A stretch of DNA of 64,000 nucleotides from UBA7672 sp040398425 (lineage in GTDB: Bacteria > Pseudomonadota > Alphaproteobacteria > Caulobacterales > Hyphomonadaceae), in the NCBI GenBank assembly GCA_040398425.1, contig JBBATZ010000010.1, forward strand, positions 1 to 64,000, in the 5' to 3' direction. The position numbers and the translations under genes are program-made. Shown here in pieces: positions 7,862-16,198 of the stretch (the stretch's first letter is position 1; each line of letters opens with the position of its first letter). A model generated the notes under the pieces. The model made no database searches. It was not told where the DNA came from and saw only the letters and a list, made by a program, of their open reading frames with translations.

Positions 7862-9352
7862 TCAGGTCTCCGGACCATCGAAGGGGGCGGCCACGCTGGA
7901 TGTTCCGCTGGCGTCGGACAGAACAAAACGGATTGTTGCCCCCCCCGAGACAACAGCTGCAGCCGGCGCCGTGACGAGAATGCGGTACCTGTCGACGCCA
8001 TCGGGCTCGGCCGTCACATGCGCCGGGCCCGCCGCAGCGCCTTCGCCGATGATCTCGATCTTCGCGCCGGGAAGGCCTTCGACGGCGAGGCCGAGCGTTC
8101 GCAGGTTGCGTTGCTTGTTCGCGACCTTGAGCGTGTAGGTGTTGCGAATATCACCCGAAACCAGCTTCACGAACGGCACGGCCCGGTCCTTCAGCACCGA
8201 GATGTCGATGTCAGACCGGGTCGCAAGACCGAACAGCATGATAGACCCCGCGAAGACGAAGACGACGACGTAAAGCATGGTGCGCGCACGCAGGGGCCGG
8301 AACGGCTTTGCCGGTTTCCTGTCGCAGCGGAGCGCGACATTCTCGTCAGTGTCGTAGGCAATCAGATTTTCCGGCCGACCCATTTTCTTCATGACGCCGT
8401 TACACGCGTCGATGCAGAGTCCGCACTGGATGCATTCGAGCTGCGCGCCATCGCGGATGTCGATGCCCATCGGACAGACGACCACGCACTGCTGGCAATC
8501 GATACAGTCGCCGCGCCCTTCCCAGGTCTCACCCTTCTTGTGGGGTGCACGAGGCTCGCCGCGCTCATACCGGTAGGTAATCGTGAGTGTATCCTTGTCG
8601 ACCAGGGCGCCCTGGATACGTGGCCAGGGACACATGTAGGTGCAGACCTGCTCGCGCATTGTGCCTGCCAGAGCATAGGTCGTGAGCGTCAGCATGCCGG
8701 CAAACACATAGGCAGTCATCGGCGCTTGTCCGACAAAGAACGTCTGCGCCAGCGATGGCGCATCATGCCAGTAGAGAATAAATGCACCGCCGGTCGCGAA
8801 GGAGACGAGAAGCCAGACGACATGCTTGGCAGTCTTGCGCGCGGCCTTGTTGGCAGACTGTGGCCCCTTGTCGAGCTTCATCCGGGCATTTCGATCGCCC
8901 TCGAAGAAGCGCTCGACCACCAGGAACAGGTCAGTCCAGACCGTCTGTGGACAGAAGTATCCGCACCACACGCGCCCAAACAGAGCGGTCACAAGAAACA
9001 GACCCACAGCAGCGAGGATCAGAAGCCCTGTGATGTAGTAGACTTCCTGCGGCCAGATCTCGAGGCCGAAGAAATAGAACCGACCGCCTGCAAAATCGGC
9101 CAGCACAGCCTGGTCAGGGGCGCCCGGCCCGCGATCCCAGCGGATCCAAGGGAGGATGTAGTAGAGGCCGAGAGTCGCAAACAGAAGCAGCCACTTGATC
9201 GACCGGACCTGCCCAAAGGCCAGCTTTGGATAGATCTGCTTTCGCCTGGCATAGAGTACGGGCGGTTCGCCGTCGCCGGGAGGACGCGGCGGAGGCGATC
9301 CGCCGCGCGCGCCACGCTCGGCGCGAAGGTCGATGAGCGTGGCCTTGCCCAT
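7862..9352 (-). CDS. ccoG: cbb3 oxidase accessory ferredoxin-like protein CcoG/FixG
   Basis: This encodes 496 residues. Several membrane spans (about residues 50-70, 100-125, 170-215) surround a polyferredoxin part with CIDCQQCVVVCP and CIQCGLCIDAC, two sets of four cysteines for [4Fe-4S] clusters. A further span and a C-terminal Ig-like periplasmic domain follow. CcoG acts as a cupric reductase in cbb3 biogenesis in the systems studied. It begins one base after ccoP ends. Confidence 0.92.
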   Translation of the reverse strand: MGKATLIDLRAERGARGGSPPPRPPGDGEPPVLYARRKQIYPKLAFGQVRSIKWLLLFATLGLYYILPWIRWDRGPGAPDQAVLADFAGGRFYFFGLEIWPQEVYYITGLLILAAVGLFLVTALFGRVWCGYFCPQTVWTDLFLVVERFFEGDRNARMKLDKGPQSANKAARKTAKHVVWLLVSFATGGAFILYWHDAPSLAQTFFVGQAPMTAYVFAGMLTLTTYALAGTMREQVCTYMCPWPRIQGALVDKDTLTITYRYERGEPRAPHKKGETWEGRGDCIDCQQCVVVCPMGIDIRDGAQLECIQCGLCIDACNGVMKKMGRPENLIAYDTDENVALRCDRKPAKPFRPLRARTMLYVVVFVFAGSIMLFGLATRSDIDISVLKDRAVPFVKLVSGDIRNTYTLKVANKQRNLRTLGLAVEGLPGAKIEIIGEGAAAGPAHVTAEPDGVDRYRILVTAPAAAVVSGGATIRFVLSDASGTSSVAAPFDGPET

Positions 9353-9353
9353 G

Positions 9354-10235
9354 CTACTCGCCGCCTCCGAGGGAATGAACGTAGACCGCGAGCGCCCGGA
9401 TCGTCGCGGGATCGAGACGCGCAGTCCATGCGGGCATCACACCGCGCCGCGCACCAAAGATCGTGCGCTGGAGTGTCTCACGATCGCCCCCATAGAGCCA
9501 TTCAGCATCGGTGAGATTGGGAGCCCCCTGCGTGCGATCACCGCGCGCATCAGCGCCATGACAAGTCGCGCAATTTGCATCGAAGACAGGGCGCGCGCGC
9601 TCGACAGCGGCAGGATTTGCCTTGCGACCCGAAATGGCGGTGACGAATTCCACCAGATCCTTGATCTCGCCCGAGGTCAGAAACTCATCGCGACCAAATG
9701 CGGGCATATCCTTTACACGGGCCTCCGGATCGTCTGACCGAATTCCGTGTCGGATCGTCGTTTCTATGTCTGTGAGACTGCCGCCCCACAGCCAGATGTC
9801 GTCGGCCAGCCTGGGATAGCCTTTGGCGCCGCGCCCGCCCGTGCCGTGGCAGGTTGCGCAATTGTCGCCGAAGGCACTTTCACCAAGGCCAAGCGCAAGT
9901 TGGCTCAGTTCGTGGTCCTGCAGGATGACGCTTGCGTCGACGGCAGATAGCCGGCTGGCGAGTTCGGTGCGCTTTTTTGCAGTTTCGGATACGTCGGCTG
10001 CGACAGTTGCACGGTCGGACTGGCCCCAGATGCCGCGAGTGTTTCCCTGCATGCCAGGAGGCGCTGGCCAGGCTGGCATGAGCACCCAGCAGACGACGGC
10101 GAACACGATTGTTGCCCAGAAGATGAACAACCACCACCGCGGCAGAGGGTTGTTCAACTCCTTGATGCCGTCCCACTCGTGCCCGGTCGTTTCCACCTGG
10201 CTGTGCGTATCAATCTCAGGCAAGCGGTCGGTCAT
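9354..10235 (-). CDS. ccoP: cbb3 oxidase di-haem cytochrome c subunit CcoP/FixP
   Basis: This encodes 293 residues. The N-terminus contains the CcoP signature DGIKELNNPLPRWW followed by a membrane helix, then two cytochrome c domains with CATCHGTGGRG and CATCHGADARG as haem-attachment sites. Downstream methionines (DMPAFGRDE and GVMPAW) are candidate axial ligands. It passes electrons towards CcoO and CcoN. The gene overlaps the 3' end of ccoQ by 20 bases. Confidence 0.95.
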   Translation of the reverse strand: MTDRLPEIDTHSQVETTGHEWDGIKELNNPLPRWWLFIFWATIVFAVVCWVLMPAWPAPPGMQGNTRGIWGQSDRATVAADVSETAKKRTELASRLSAVDASVILQDHELSQLALGLGESAFGDNCATCHGTGGRGAKGYPRLADDIWLWGGSLTDIETTIRHGIRSDDPEARVKDMPAFGRDEFLTSGEIKDLVEFVTAISGRKANPAAVERARPVFDANCATCHGADARGDRTQGAPNLTDAEWLYGGDRETLQRTIFGARRGVMPAWTARLDPATIRALAVYVHSLGGGE

Positions 10236-10392
10236 CGCCGTTGTCCTTTTCGGTAATGGGGAGTTGAGCGGCCCGGCGGAAGCCCTGTCCGTTGCGTGGC
10301 CAGAGCGCGTAGGCGAGTGCGCAGAAGAAGATCGCCGTGAAATACAGCGTGCCCCAGGTCTGCGCGAAGGAAGACAAGCCTTCGTACGTCAT
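10216..10392 (-). CDS. ccoQ: cbb3 oxidase small subunit CcoQ/FixQ
   Basis: This encodes 58 residues starting MTYEGLSSFAQTWGTLYF, with one membrane helix (GTLYFTAIFFCALAYALWP) followed by the basic and polar tail RNGQGFRRAAQLPITEKDN. Size, topology and position between ccoO and ccoP are diagnostic. CcoQ stabilises the interaction of CcoP with the core. The start lies five bases after the ccoO stop and the end overlaps ccoP. Confidence 0.9.
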   Translation of the reverse strand: MTYEGLSSFAQTWGTLYFTAIFFCALAYALWPRNGQGFRRAAQLPITEKDNGDDRPLA

Positions 10393-10397
10393 GTGCG

Positions 10398-11171
10398 CTA
10401 CCTCTGGTTCGAGAGATCGCCGGCTTCGTAGGTCTTGAAATCGACCAGCGTGCCAAGCATCTGCAGATAGGCAATCAACGCATCGAGCTCGGTCGGGTCG
10501 CCGTCCTCGCCGTCGAAGTTTCGGACAGGCACGGTGCCTTCCCTGCCCGCGATCGCGTCATAGGACTTGCGCAAGCCTTCGACGTCGTTGTCGCCGCCCG
10601 CCTGGGCCATCGCGTTGTCGAGCGCCGCGCCGATCATCGGCGTCGTGTAAGGCACGCCCTCAAATTTCAGCGTACGCATCTGGTCCTGAATGGTCGAGAG
10701 ATCCAAAGGCCTGCCGGCGAGAAACGCGTAGGGAGGCATGATCGACTCCGGCACAAGCGCGCGCGGATTGATCAAGTGGTCCCTGTGCCAGTCGTCAGAA
10801 TACTTTCCCCCGACGCGGGCGAGATCCGGTCCAGTACGCTTTGAACCCCACTGGAAGGGGTGGTCGTACATACTCTCGGCTGCGAGCGAGTAATGGCCGT
10901 AGCGTTCAACCTCATCGCGGAGGGGGCGGATCATCTGCGAGTGGCAGACATTGCAACCTTCGCGCATATAGATGTTCTGACCCGCGAGTTCGAGCGGCGT
11001 GTAAGGCCGCATCCCCTCAACCTTCTCGATCGTGTTCCTGAGATAGAACAGCGGCACGATCTCGATCAGGCCGCCTATGGCCACAACTACCAGGATACCC
11101 AGCAGAAGTATGAAGGTGTTTTTTTCGAATAGCTTGTGCTTGTTGAACAGCTTGCTCTGGCGCGTCGCCAT
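10398..11171 (-). CDS. ccoO: cbb3 oxidase mono-haem cytochrome c subunit CcoO/FixO
   Basis: This encodes 257 residues. An N-terminal membrane helix (TFILLLGILVVVAIGGLIEIVPLF) is followed by a periplasmic cytochrome c domain with the haem site GCNVCHSQMIRP and typical CcoO features YGHYSLAAESMYDHPFQWGSKRTGPDLARVGGKY. The distal Met is likely in the PESIMPPY segment. The gap to ccoN is nine bases. Confidence 0.95.
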   Translation of the reverse strand: MATRQSKLFNKHKLFEKNTFILLLGILVVVAIGGLIEIVPLFYLRNTIEKVEGMRPYTPLELAGQNIYMREGCNVCHSQMIRPLRDEVERYGHYSLAAESMYDHPFQWGSKRTGPDLARVGGKYSDDWHRDHLINPRALVPESIMPPYAFLAGRPLDLSTIQDQMRTLKFEGVPYTTPMIGAALDNAMAQAGGDNDVEGLRKSYDAIAGREGTVPVRNFDGEDGDPTELDALIAYLQMLGTLVDFKTYEAGDLSNQR

Positions 11172-11180
11172 GCGTGCCTC

Positions 11181-12839
11181 CTATTCGGCAGGTTGAATGG
11201 CGGGCGTGGCGCGCAACTTCCGCCGCTCGTCAGCGGGAACGTCGCCGCGCGCAGTACGCACGAGGTTGTAGACCATGATCAGCGCACCGGAGAGATAGAG
11301 CCCACCGCCGAGGGCGCGGATGATGTACGAGACGTGCTTGGCGCTGACAGTTTCGATGAAGGAGTATTCAAGGAAACCGAACTGGTTGTAGGCGCGCCAC
11401 ATCAGGCCTTCCATGATGCCGGACACCCACATGGACGTGATGTAGAGAACGATGCCGATGGTCGCGATCCAGAAATGCCATTCGACCAGCGCGTTGGAGT
11501 AGAGACGATCGCGCTTCCAGACCCATTGCGTCATGCAGTACAGGGCGCCGAAGGTGACGAAGCCCACCCATCCCAGCGCGCCGGAATGCACATGCCCGAT
11601 GCCCCAGTCGGTATAGTGCGAGAGAGCGTTCACTTCTCGTACTGACATGACCGGACCTTCGAAGGTCGCCATACCGTAGAACGCTACCGACACAACAAGC
11701 ATGCGGACAACGGGATCCGTGCGCAGCTTGTCCCAGGCGCCGGATAGCGTCATCAGGCCGTTGATCATGCCGCCCCAGCTGGGCATCCACAGCATGATCG
11801 AGAACGTCATGCCGAGCGTCTGCGCCCACTGCGGCAGCGCCGTGTAGTGCAGGTGGTGAGGCCCCGCCCAGATGTAGATGAAGATCAGCGACCAGAAGTG
11901 GACGATCGACAGGCGGTAGGACCACACCGGTCGATCGATGCGCTTCGGAATGAAGTAGTACATGATCGCGAGGAAGCCGGCGGTCAGGAAGAAGCCGACA
12001 GCGTTGTGGCCGTACCACCACTGGATCAGCGCGCTCTGCACGCCGCTGAAAACTGATACCGATCGCGATCCGGCGAGGCTGATCGGGATGGACAGGTTGT
12101 TGACGAGATGCAGCAGCGCGATCGTGACGATGAAGGCGAGGTAGAACCAGTTCGCCACGTAGATATGCGGCTCTCTACGGCGGAGAATTGTGGCGACAAA
12201 AACTGCGAGGTAGGTAACCCAGACGATGGTGAGCCAGATGTCGGCATACCATTCCGGTTCGGCGTATTCCTTCGACTGGGTGACGCCCATCAGATAGCCG
12301 GTGCCGGCGACCACAATGAACAGGTTGTAGCCCCAGAACACAAACCACGGCCACATGCCGCCAGCGAGGCGCGTGCGGCAGGTACGCTGCACGACATAGA
12401 ACGACGTTGCGATGAGGGCGTTGCCGCCGAAGGCGAAGATCACAGCGGACGTGTGCAGCGGACGCAAGCGGCCGAAATTCGTCCAGCCGAGTTCGGGGAA
12501 GTAGAAGAGATTCGGAAAGGTCAGCTGCAGCGCGATGATCAGGCCAACCAGAAAACCTGCGATACCCCAGAACATCGTCGCGGCGATGCCTGCCTTTACA
12601 ATCCCGTCTTCGTAGAAGGTCTTGTCGAAACGCGGCTGACGCTCTGAGAGTTCATGCCAGCCAAGCAGACCTGCAAGTCCGATCGCAGAGGCAATCACGA
12701 ATATGAAGGCGTGCGCACGAAACGCGGGATCCACTGCATTTGCTGCTCCACTGAAAGACAGGATCAGCACGATCAGCATCATGAGGCCGACAGCAAGTGT
12801 GCTGATGTCGACCCGCTCGCGGGAAAATGCGGCCGCCAT
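11181..12839 (-). CDS. ccoN: cbb3-type cytochrome c oxidase catalytic subunit CcoN/FixN
   Basis: This encodes 552 residues with about twelve membrane spans. Visible active-site features include RPLHTSAVIFAFGG (low-spin haem His), the YGHNAVGFFLT segment (CuB His with the nearby cross-linking Tyr region), AGPHHLHYTALP (CuB histidines) and HVHSGALGWVGF (haem ligands). It reduces oxygen to water with high affinity in the inner membrane. I chose ATG 12839 because GAGAGG lies seven bases upstream; ATG 12854 is possible. It is the first gene of the operon, with a FixK-type box 80 bases upstream. Confidence 0.95.
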   Translation of the reverse strand: MAAAFSRERVDISTLAVGLMMLIVLILSFSGAANAVDPAFRAHAFIFVIASAIGLAGLLGWHELSERQPRFDKTFYEDGIVKAGIAATMFWGIAGFLVGLIIALQLTFPNLFYFPELGWTNFGRLRPLHTSAVIFAFGGNALIATSFYVVQRTCRTRLAGGMWPWFVFWGYNLFIVVAGTGYLMGVTQSKEYAEPEWYADIWLTIVWVTYLAVFVATILRRREPHIYVANWFYLAFIVTIALLHLVNNLSIPISLAGSRSVSVFSGVQSALIQWWYGHNAVGFFLTAGFLAIMYYFIPKRIDRPVWSYRLSIVHFWSLIFIYIWAGPHHLHYTALPQWAQTLGMTFSIMLWMPSWGGMINGLMTLSGAWDKLRTDPVVRMLVVSVAFYGMATFEGPVMSVREVNALSHYTDWGIGHVHSGALGWVGFVTFGALYCMTQWVWKRDRLYSNALVEWHFWIATIGIVLYITSMWVSGIMEGLMWRAYNQFGFLEYSFIETVSAKHVSYIIRALGGGLYLSGALIMVYNLVRTARGDVPADERRKLRATPAIQPAE

Positions 12840-12893
12840 GAACTGCCCTCTCATGCGGTGCGCTCTCCCCTGTGGAGGCGCAGCGGGCGGGCT

Positions 12894-12908
12894 TTGACAC
12901 GACGTCAA
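12894..12908. promoter_or_regulatory. TTGAC-N5-GTCAA dyad in the ccoN/hemN intergenic region
   Basis: A perfect 5-bp inverted repeat with a 5-base spacer lies 11 bases to the ccoN side of the FixK-type box. FNR-family sites have four central bases, so this is one base too long for a canonical site; it could still be a weak operator or another factor's site. Confidence 0.25.
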
Positions 12909-12918
12909 TCCGCGCAGC

Positions 12919-12932
12919 TTGATCCATCGCAA
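12919..12932. promoter_or_regulatory. FixK/FNR-type box upstream of ccoN and of the hemN unit
   Basis: TTGATCCATCGCAA fits the rhizobial FixK2 consensus TTG(A/C)-N6-(T/G)CAA exactly and has one perfect FNR half-site (TTGAT). It is centred about 86 bases from the ccoN start and about 88 bases from the GTG at 13014, so class-II activation of both divergent transcripts would give 5' leaders of about 45 bases. The regulator is presumably the FixK-like protein encoded at 14816. Confidence 0.6.
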
Positions 12933-13013
12933 AGCGGCAAAGACGTTGACGCCTACACAGCATGCACGGTCGCTCCGTCCCCAATCCGCCGCGACCGCAA
13001 GGTGGAGACGCTC

Positions 13014-13277
13014 GTGAAGCAATTGGCCGTATTCCTGTCCGGCGTAGCGACCACGGTCACGGGCGTCTTCATTCGTTCCTGCGAGAGCGGAATGGAGATG
13101 GATCTCGCCAGCGCATCGTGTAGCAAAGCTTCGCCCGGGGCAGCGCTGTTTGATGCCCATGCTCACTGCGCCGGTTGCGTGATCGCCGTCGCAGGGGCGG
13201 TTGTGATGGGCCTCGCGATTGCAAGCCTGCTCATCACGCGCAGTGTCATGAACGCCGGCACGATGGTGCGTCTATGA
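13014..13277 (+). CDS. Small two-span membrane protein coupled to hemN
   Basis: This encodes 87 residues from a GTG, with GGTGGAG six bases upstream. It has a hydrophobic segment near the N-terminus (LAVFLSGVATTVTGVFI), a short polar loop with two cysteines, FDAHAHCAGC, and a second hydrophobic segment (VIAVAGAVVMGLAIASLLI). The TGA overlaps the hemN ATG (ATGA), supporting translational coupling. I know no family for it. The HAHCAGC motif just before the second helix could bind metal or haem, which would suit its place between the oxidase and haem genes; that is inference. Confidence 0.6.
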   Translation: MKQLAVFLSGVATTVTGVFIRSCESGMEMDLASASCSKASPGAALFDAHAHCAGCVIAVAGAVVMGLAIASLLITRSVMNAGTMVRL

Positions 13278-14635
13278 GCGAGCTTACCTATCGCGCTCGC
13301 AGCCGGGAAGACCTGTGGGATTACCTGCCCGAGTTCGCGTCTGAACAGCTGCCGCGATACACGAGCTACCCGCCAGCCAACCGTTTCTCAGCCGACGTCG
13401 ACGGCGCCGCCGCCAGCGCCGCGCGCGCGCGCCTACCCGTCGGCGCCGCCATTTCGCTCTACCTTCACATTCCCTTCTGCCAGAAGCTCTGCTGGTATTG
13501 CGGTTGCCACACCTCGGTGCCGACTGTCGCAGACCCAATCGATACGTATATCGCGGCGCTCAAGGCAGAAATCGCCCTCGTCGCTTCCGATTTGCCTTCC
13601 GGCGCCCGTGTTACACGGATACACTTTGGCGGCGGATCACCTGATATCCTGTCGCCGCAACAGGTGGATCAGTTGTTCGCCGCGATTCGTGCGCATTTCG
13701 ACCTGTCGCCCCTCGCCGACATCGCCGTCGAGCTTGACCCGCGCGGGATTTCACCGGGTCTGATTCAGGCGTTTGCAGGTGCCGGGCTCACCCGCGCGAG
13801 CCTCGGTGTCCAGGTCCTGAATGCCGATGTGCAGAAGCGCATCAACCGCATCCAGCCAAAATCGGTGATCGAAAACGCGATCCGCATGCTGCGGCGCGCT
13901 GGCGTCGAAAGCATCAACATCGACATGATGTACGGCCTGCCAGGCCAGACCCTCGCAGATGTCGTCGAGACCGCGCTCTTCGCCTCGACACAGGACGCCG
14001 ACCGGATCGCCGTCTTCGGCTATGCGCATGTGCCGTGGATGAAGAGGTATCAAAAGGCGTTCCGACTTGAGGATCTTCCCACAGGGGAAGCACGTTTCCG
14101 GCAGGCTGAAGTGGCTGCACGCACGCTGACATCCGCAGGCTATGTCGCGGTCGGCTTCGACCACTTCGCGGCTCCAGGCGACTCGCTCTCGAAAGTCGAG
14201 CGCAACGGCCAGCTTCATCGCAATTTCCAGGGTTACACTGACGACGATTGTGACGCCTTGATCGGTCTCGGCGCCTCGGCGATCTCGTCGCTGCCTGAAA
14301 TTTTCTACCAGAACACACCCGACACTGCGGCCTATCGCTCAAGCCTTGGTGAAGGACGGTCGCCAGTTGTCCGCGGACTGAAACCGACGCGGGAGGACAT
14401 CTCGATCGCTCAGCTTATCGAACGGGTGCTATGCGATTTCGAAGTCAAGCTCGACGCGAACATGAAGGACGCCGTCTATCCGAAATTGGCGCCGCTGATC
14501 CAGGCGGGCCTGGTTGGCCTCCACGGAAGTACACTCACCGTGTCGGCACGGGGCAGGCCGTATTCCCGGAACGTGGCTGCCTGTTTCGACCCCGGTTTTG
14601 CACCGAAGCCGGGCACGCACAGTCTCGCTATCTGA
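13274..14635 (+). CDS. hemN: Oxygen-independent coproporphyrinogen III oxidase HemN
   Basis: This encodes 453 residues of the radical-SAM family. The cluster motif is CQKLCWYCGC (C-x3-C-x2-C-x-C as in HemN) preceded by LYLHIPF, then IHFGGGSP, the ELDPRG segment and YGLPGQT. The N-terminal trip-wire region SEQLPRYTSYPPANRF is present, which marks true HemN rather than HemW. It converts coproporphyrinogen III to protoporphyrinogen IX without oxygen, supplying haem when the cbb3 oxidase is made. It starts overlapping the preceding small membrane gene and shares the FixK-box region with ccoN. Confidence 0.95.
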   Translation: MSELTYRARSREDLWDYLPEFASEQLPRYTSYPPANRFSADVDGAAASAARARLPVGAAISLYLHIPFCQKLCWYCGCHTSVPTVADPIDTYIAALKAEIALVASDLPSGARVTRIHFGGGSPDILSPQQVDQLFAAIRAHFDLSPLADIAVELDPRGISPGLIQAFAGAGLTRASLGVQVLNADVQKRINRIQPKSVIENAIRMLRRAGVESINIDMMYGLPGQTLADVVETALFASTQDADRIAVFGYAHVPWMKRYQKAFRLEDLPTGEARFRQAEVAARTLTSAGYVAVGFDHFAAPGDSLSKVERNGQLHRNFQGYTDDDCDALIGLGASAISSLPEIFYQNTPDTAAYRSSLGEGRSPVVRGLKPTREDISIAQLIERVLCDFEVKLDANMKDAVYPKLAPLIQAGLVGLHGSTLTVSARGRPYSRNVAACFDPGFAPKPGTHSLAI

Positions 14636-14717
14636 GTGGGCGCTGCCTCGGCGCAGGCCTGCGGCAAATGCGCTGAAACCCGCTCCAGAATAGCCGAATT
14701 GCCCCTTCACTGGCCCA

Positions 14718-14738
14718 TTGTCACGCTTTGTCACAAAG
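14718..14738 (+). promoter_or_regulatory. Tandem TTGTCAC repeats upstream of the fixK-like gene
   Basis: TTGTCAC occurs at 14718-14724 and again at 14728-14734, one helical turn apart, and the second copy lies inside a 13-bp palindrome CTTTGTCACAAAG (14726-14738). Direct repeats at 10-11 bp spacing are typical of OmpR-family operators. The site is about 80 bases before the fixK-like start. A related GTCAC pair occurs at 15793-15808. Confidence 0.4.
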
Positions 14739-14815
14739 TCAGACACACTTCGGCAAACCGCTGCATGGTTGGACAGACACGGTTCTCGCATTGGAACCGG
14801 ACAAGGACCATCTCA

Positions 14816-15550
14816 ATGTGCATCGCTGGCGGTCGTATCGACTCACTCACGCAGGCTTCATTCGGCAGGATCGAAGACGCGAGGCCCGGGCAGGTCAAGC
14901 AGATCCGAGTCCACGAGCACATCTTTTACGAAGGCGATGACCGGTCCAGCCTCTATGTGGTCGAGAGCGGATGGGTAAAGCTCTATCGCACGCTGATCGA
15001 CGGCCAGCGCCAGGTCGTAGGCTTTGCGAATGCAGGCTCGATCCTCGGGCTCGAAAGCGATGACACCTACGCCAATGGTTGTGAGACGATCACACCCGTC
15101 ACGCTGCGTACTATTCCAGGTAGGTCGCTGAAGGACATCTGCCAGCGCGATCCGTTGCTTGCCGAACAACTGCTTCGCCAGGTGGGACGTCAGCTTGGCG
15201 CCGCACAGGCCCAACTTGCAGCTGTCGGGGCACAGTCGGCGGAACAGAAACTGGCGAGCTTCCTGCTCTCTGTGGCCGATCTTTGCGACGCAACGCATGG
15301 AGGCGATTTCGACCTCCCCATGCGTCGCGGAGATATGGCTGAGTTTCTCGGCCTCAGGCTTGAGACCGTCTCGCGCAAGATGAGTGAATTTCAGCGTCGC
15401 GGCTGGATCGAGATGACATCGCTCTACCATTGCCGCATCGCGCGCCGGCATACGCTGCAGGAACTCGCACAAGGCGGCGCGTGCAGTGACGCAGCATCGT
15501 CTGCAATCCCTCCGCGTACTCGCCCTACGACCTCGGGTCTCGCGGCATAA
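14816..15550 (+). CDS. Crp/Fnr-family transcription regulator, FixK-like
   Basis: This encodes 244 residues from ATG 14816, with AAGGA eight bases upstream. It has a cyclic-nucleotide-binding-like beta-roll (HIFYEGDDRSSLYVVESGWVKLYRTL), a dimerisation helix, and an FNR-type helix-turn-helix (RGDMAEFLGLRLETVSRKMSEFQRRGWI), whose recognition helix contains the E..SR pattern that reads TTGA half-sites. The N-terminus has only one cysteine (MCIAGG), so it lacks the cysteine set for an oxygen-labile [4Fe-4S] cluster as in Fnr; that favours a FixK-type activator controlled by its expression. It follows hemN by 180 bases. Confidence 0.88.
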   Translation: MCIAGGRIDSLTQASFGRIEDARPGQVKQIRVHEHIFYEGDDRSSLYVVESGWVKLYRTLIDGQRQVVGFANAGSILGLESDDTYANGCETITPVTLRTIPGRSLKDICQRDPLLAEQLLRQVGRQLGAAQAQLAAVGAQSAEQKLASFLLSVADLCDATHGGDFDLPMRRGDMAEFLGLRLETVSRKMSEFQRRGWIEMTSLYHCRIARRHTLQELAQGGACSDAASSAIPPRTRPTTSGLAA

Positions 15551-15731
15551 GCATCGATCGTCGTCCACAATCGCGATCCTGCGTTTGGCAGGTATCGCCA
15601 GGTCCATGCCGCACACGGAATCCTTCGCGCTGATGGATGAACAGACTGCCGCTGCCGATCCTGCCAGCGGGCGCAGCTTGGGAGGCGCGCCGGCAAGTCC
15701 ACAGATCGCGCGGCGTCAGCCGGAAAGCGAT

Positions 15732-15777
15732 GCGGCGCTGACTGGATCTGGTGGGGAGACCCGGTCAGCGCCGCTTT
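15732..15777 (+). terminator. Rho-independent terminator candidate after the fixK-like gene
   Basis: GCGGCGCTGACTGG (15732-15745) pairs with CCGGTCAGCGCCGC (15761-15774) over 14 positions with one G-T wobble; TTT follows. It lies 182 bases past the fixK-like stop codon. Confidence 0.6.
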
Positions 15778-16198
15778 CGTGACAGAAGGCTGGTCACCCG
15801 CTTGTCACGGAAAGAAGGTTCGACTGCAGCCGTTGTAGCAATGCCGGCAGCAAAACCCGTAATCAAACAACGAACCATCAGTCTCTGATGAGAATCTGAC
15901 GACGCGACAAAGGAACCCGAGAGGCTGGAAGCGCCTCAACCAACCAGGAAAAATTATCCATATGGATCAAGGCCCCCCGCCGGGCGGAGCCAACATCTGG
16001 AGCAAATCAAATCCCCAGCGTGGAGGCGGAGTTAATCCCTGTGAGGTAGTCTCCGGGCGAATGAAGTACCGCCCGTCCGAAATGCACCATGTTGCGGCAC
16101 AAGCCTCGCACCTGCCACGCCGTGCCTGTGTCATCGTGGATGACCTGTAAGAAGTTGGGCGCTAAACTTACGCCAAGCTGATGAAGCGAGACTGACCG
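15778..16198. other. Intergenic leader of the two-component operon, with GTCAC direct repeat
   Basis: No convincing gene lies here. GTCAC occurs at 15793-15797 and 15804-15808 (11-bp spacing; the second copy is TTGTCAC), resembling the repeats upstream of the fixK-like gene. A 62-codon open frame from 15962 has a poorly placed ribosome site and an unconvincing sequence, so I left it out. The long leader before 16199 may hold regulatory structure. Confidence 0.4.

Noticed and set aside
8018..9514. 498-codon open frame on the plus strand opposite ccoG and ccoP
   Set aside because: It is antisense to confidently identified genes, its protein is rich in Arg and His without domains, and long antisense frames are expected at this GC content.
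12894..12908. TTGAC-N5-GTCAA as a canonical FNR site
   Set aside because: The spacer is five bases where FNR-family dimers need four; I list it only as a weak dyad.
14793..14817. GGAAC-N16-CAAT before the fixK-like gene as a stress promoter
   Set aside because: The -10 element has two mismatches and overlaps the start codon, leaving no leader.
15962..16150. 62-codon open frame before the two-component operon
   Set aside because: The nearest ribosome-like AGGA is 12 bases from the ATG and the peptide shows no recognisable feature.
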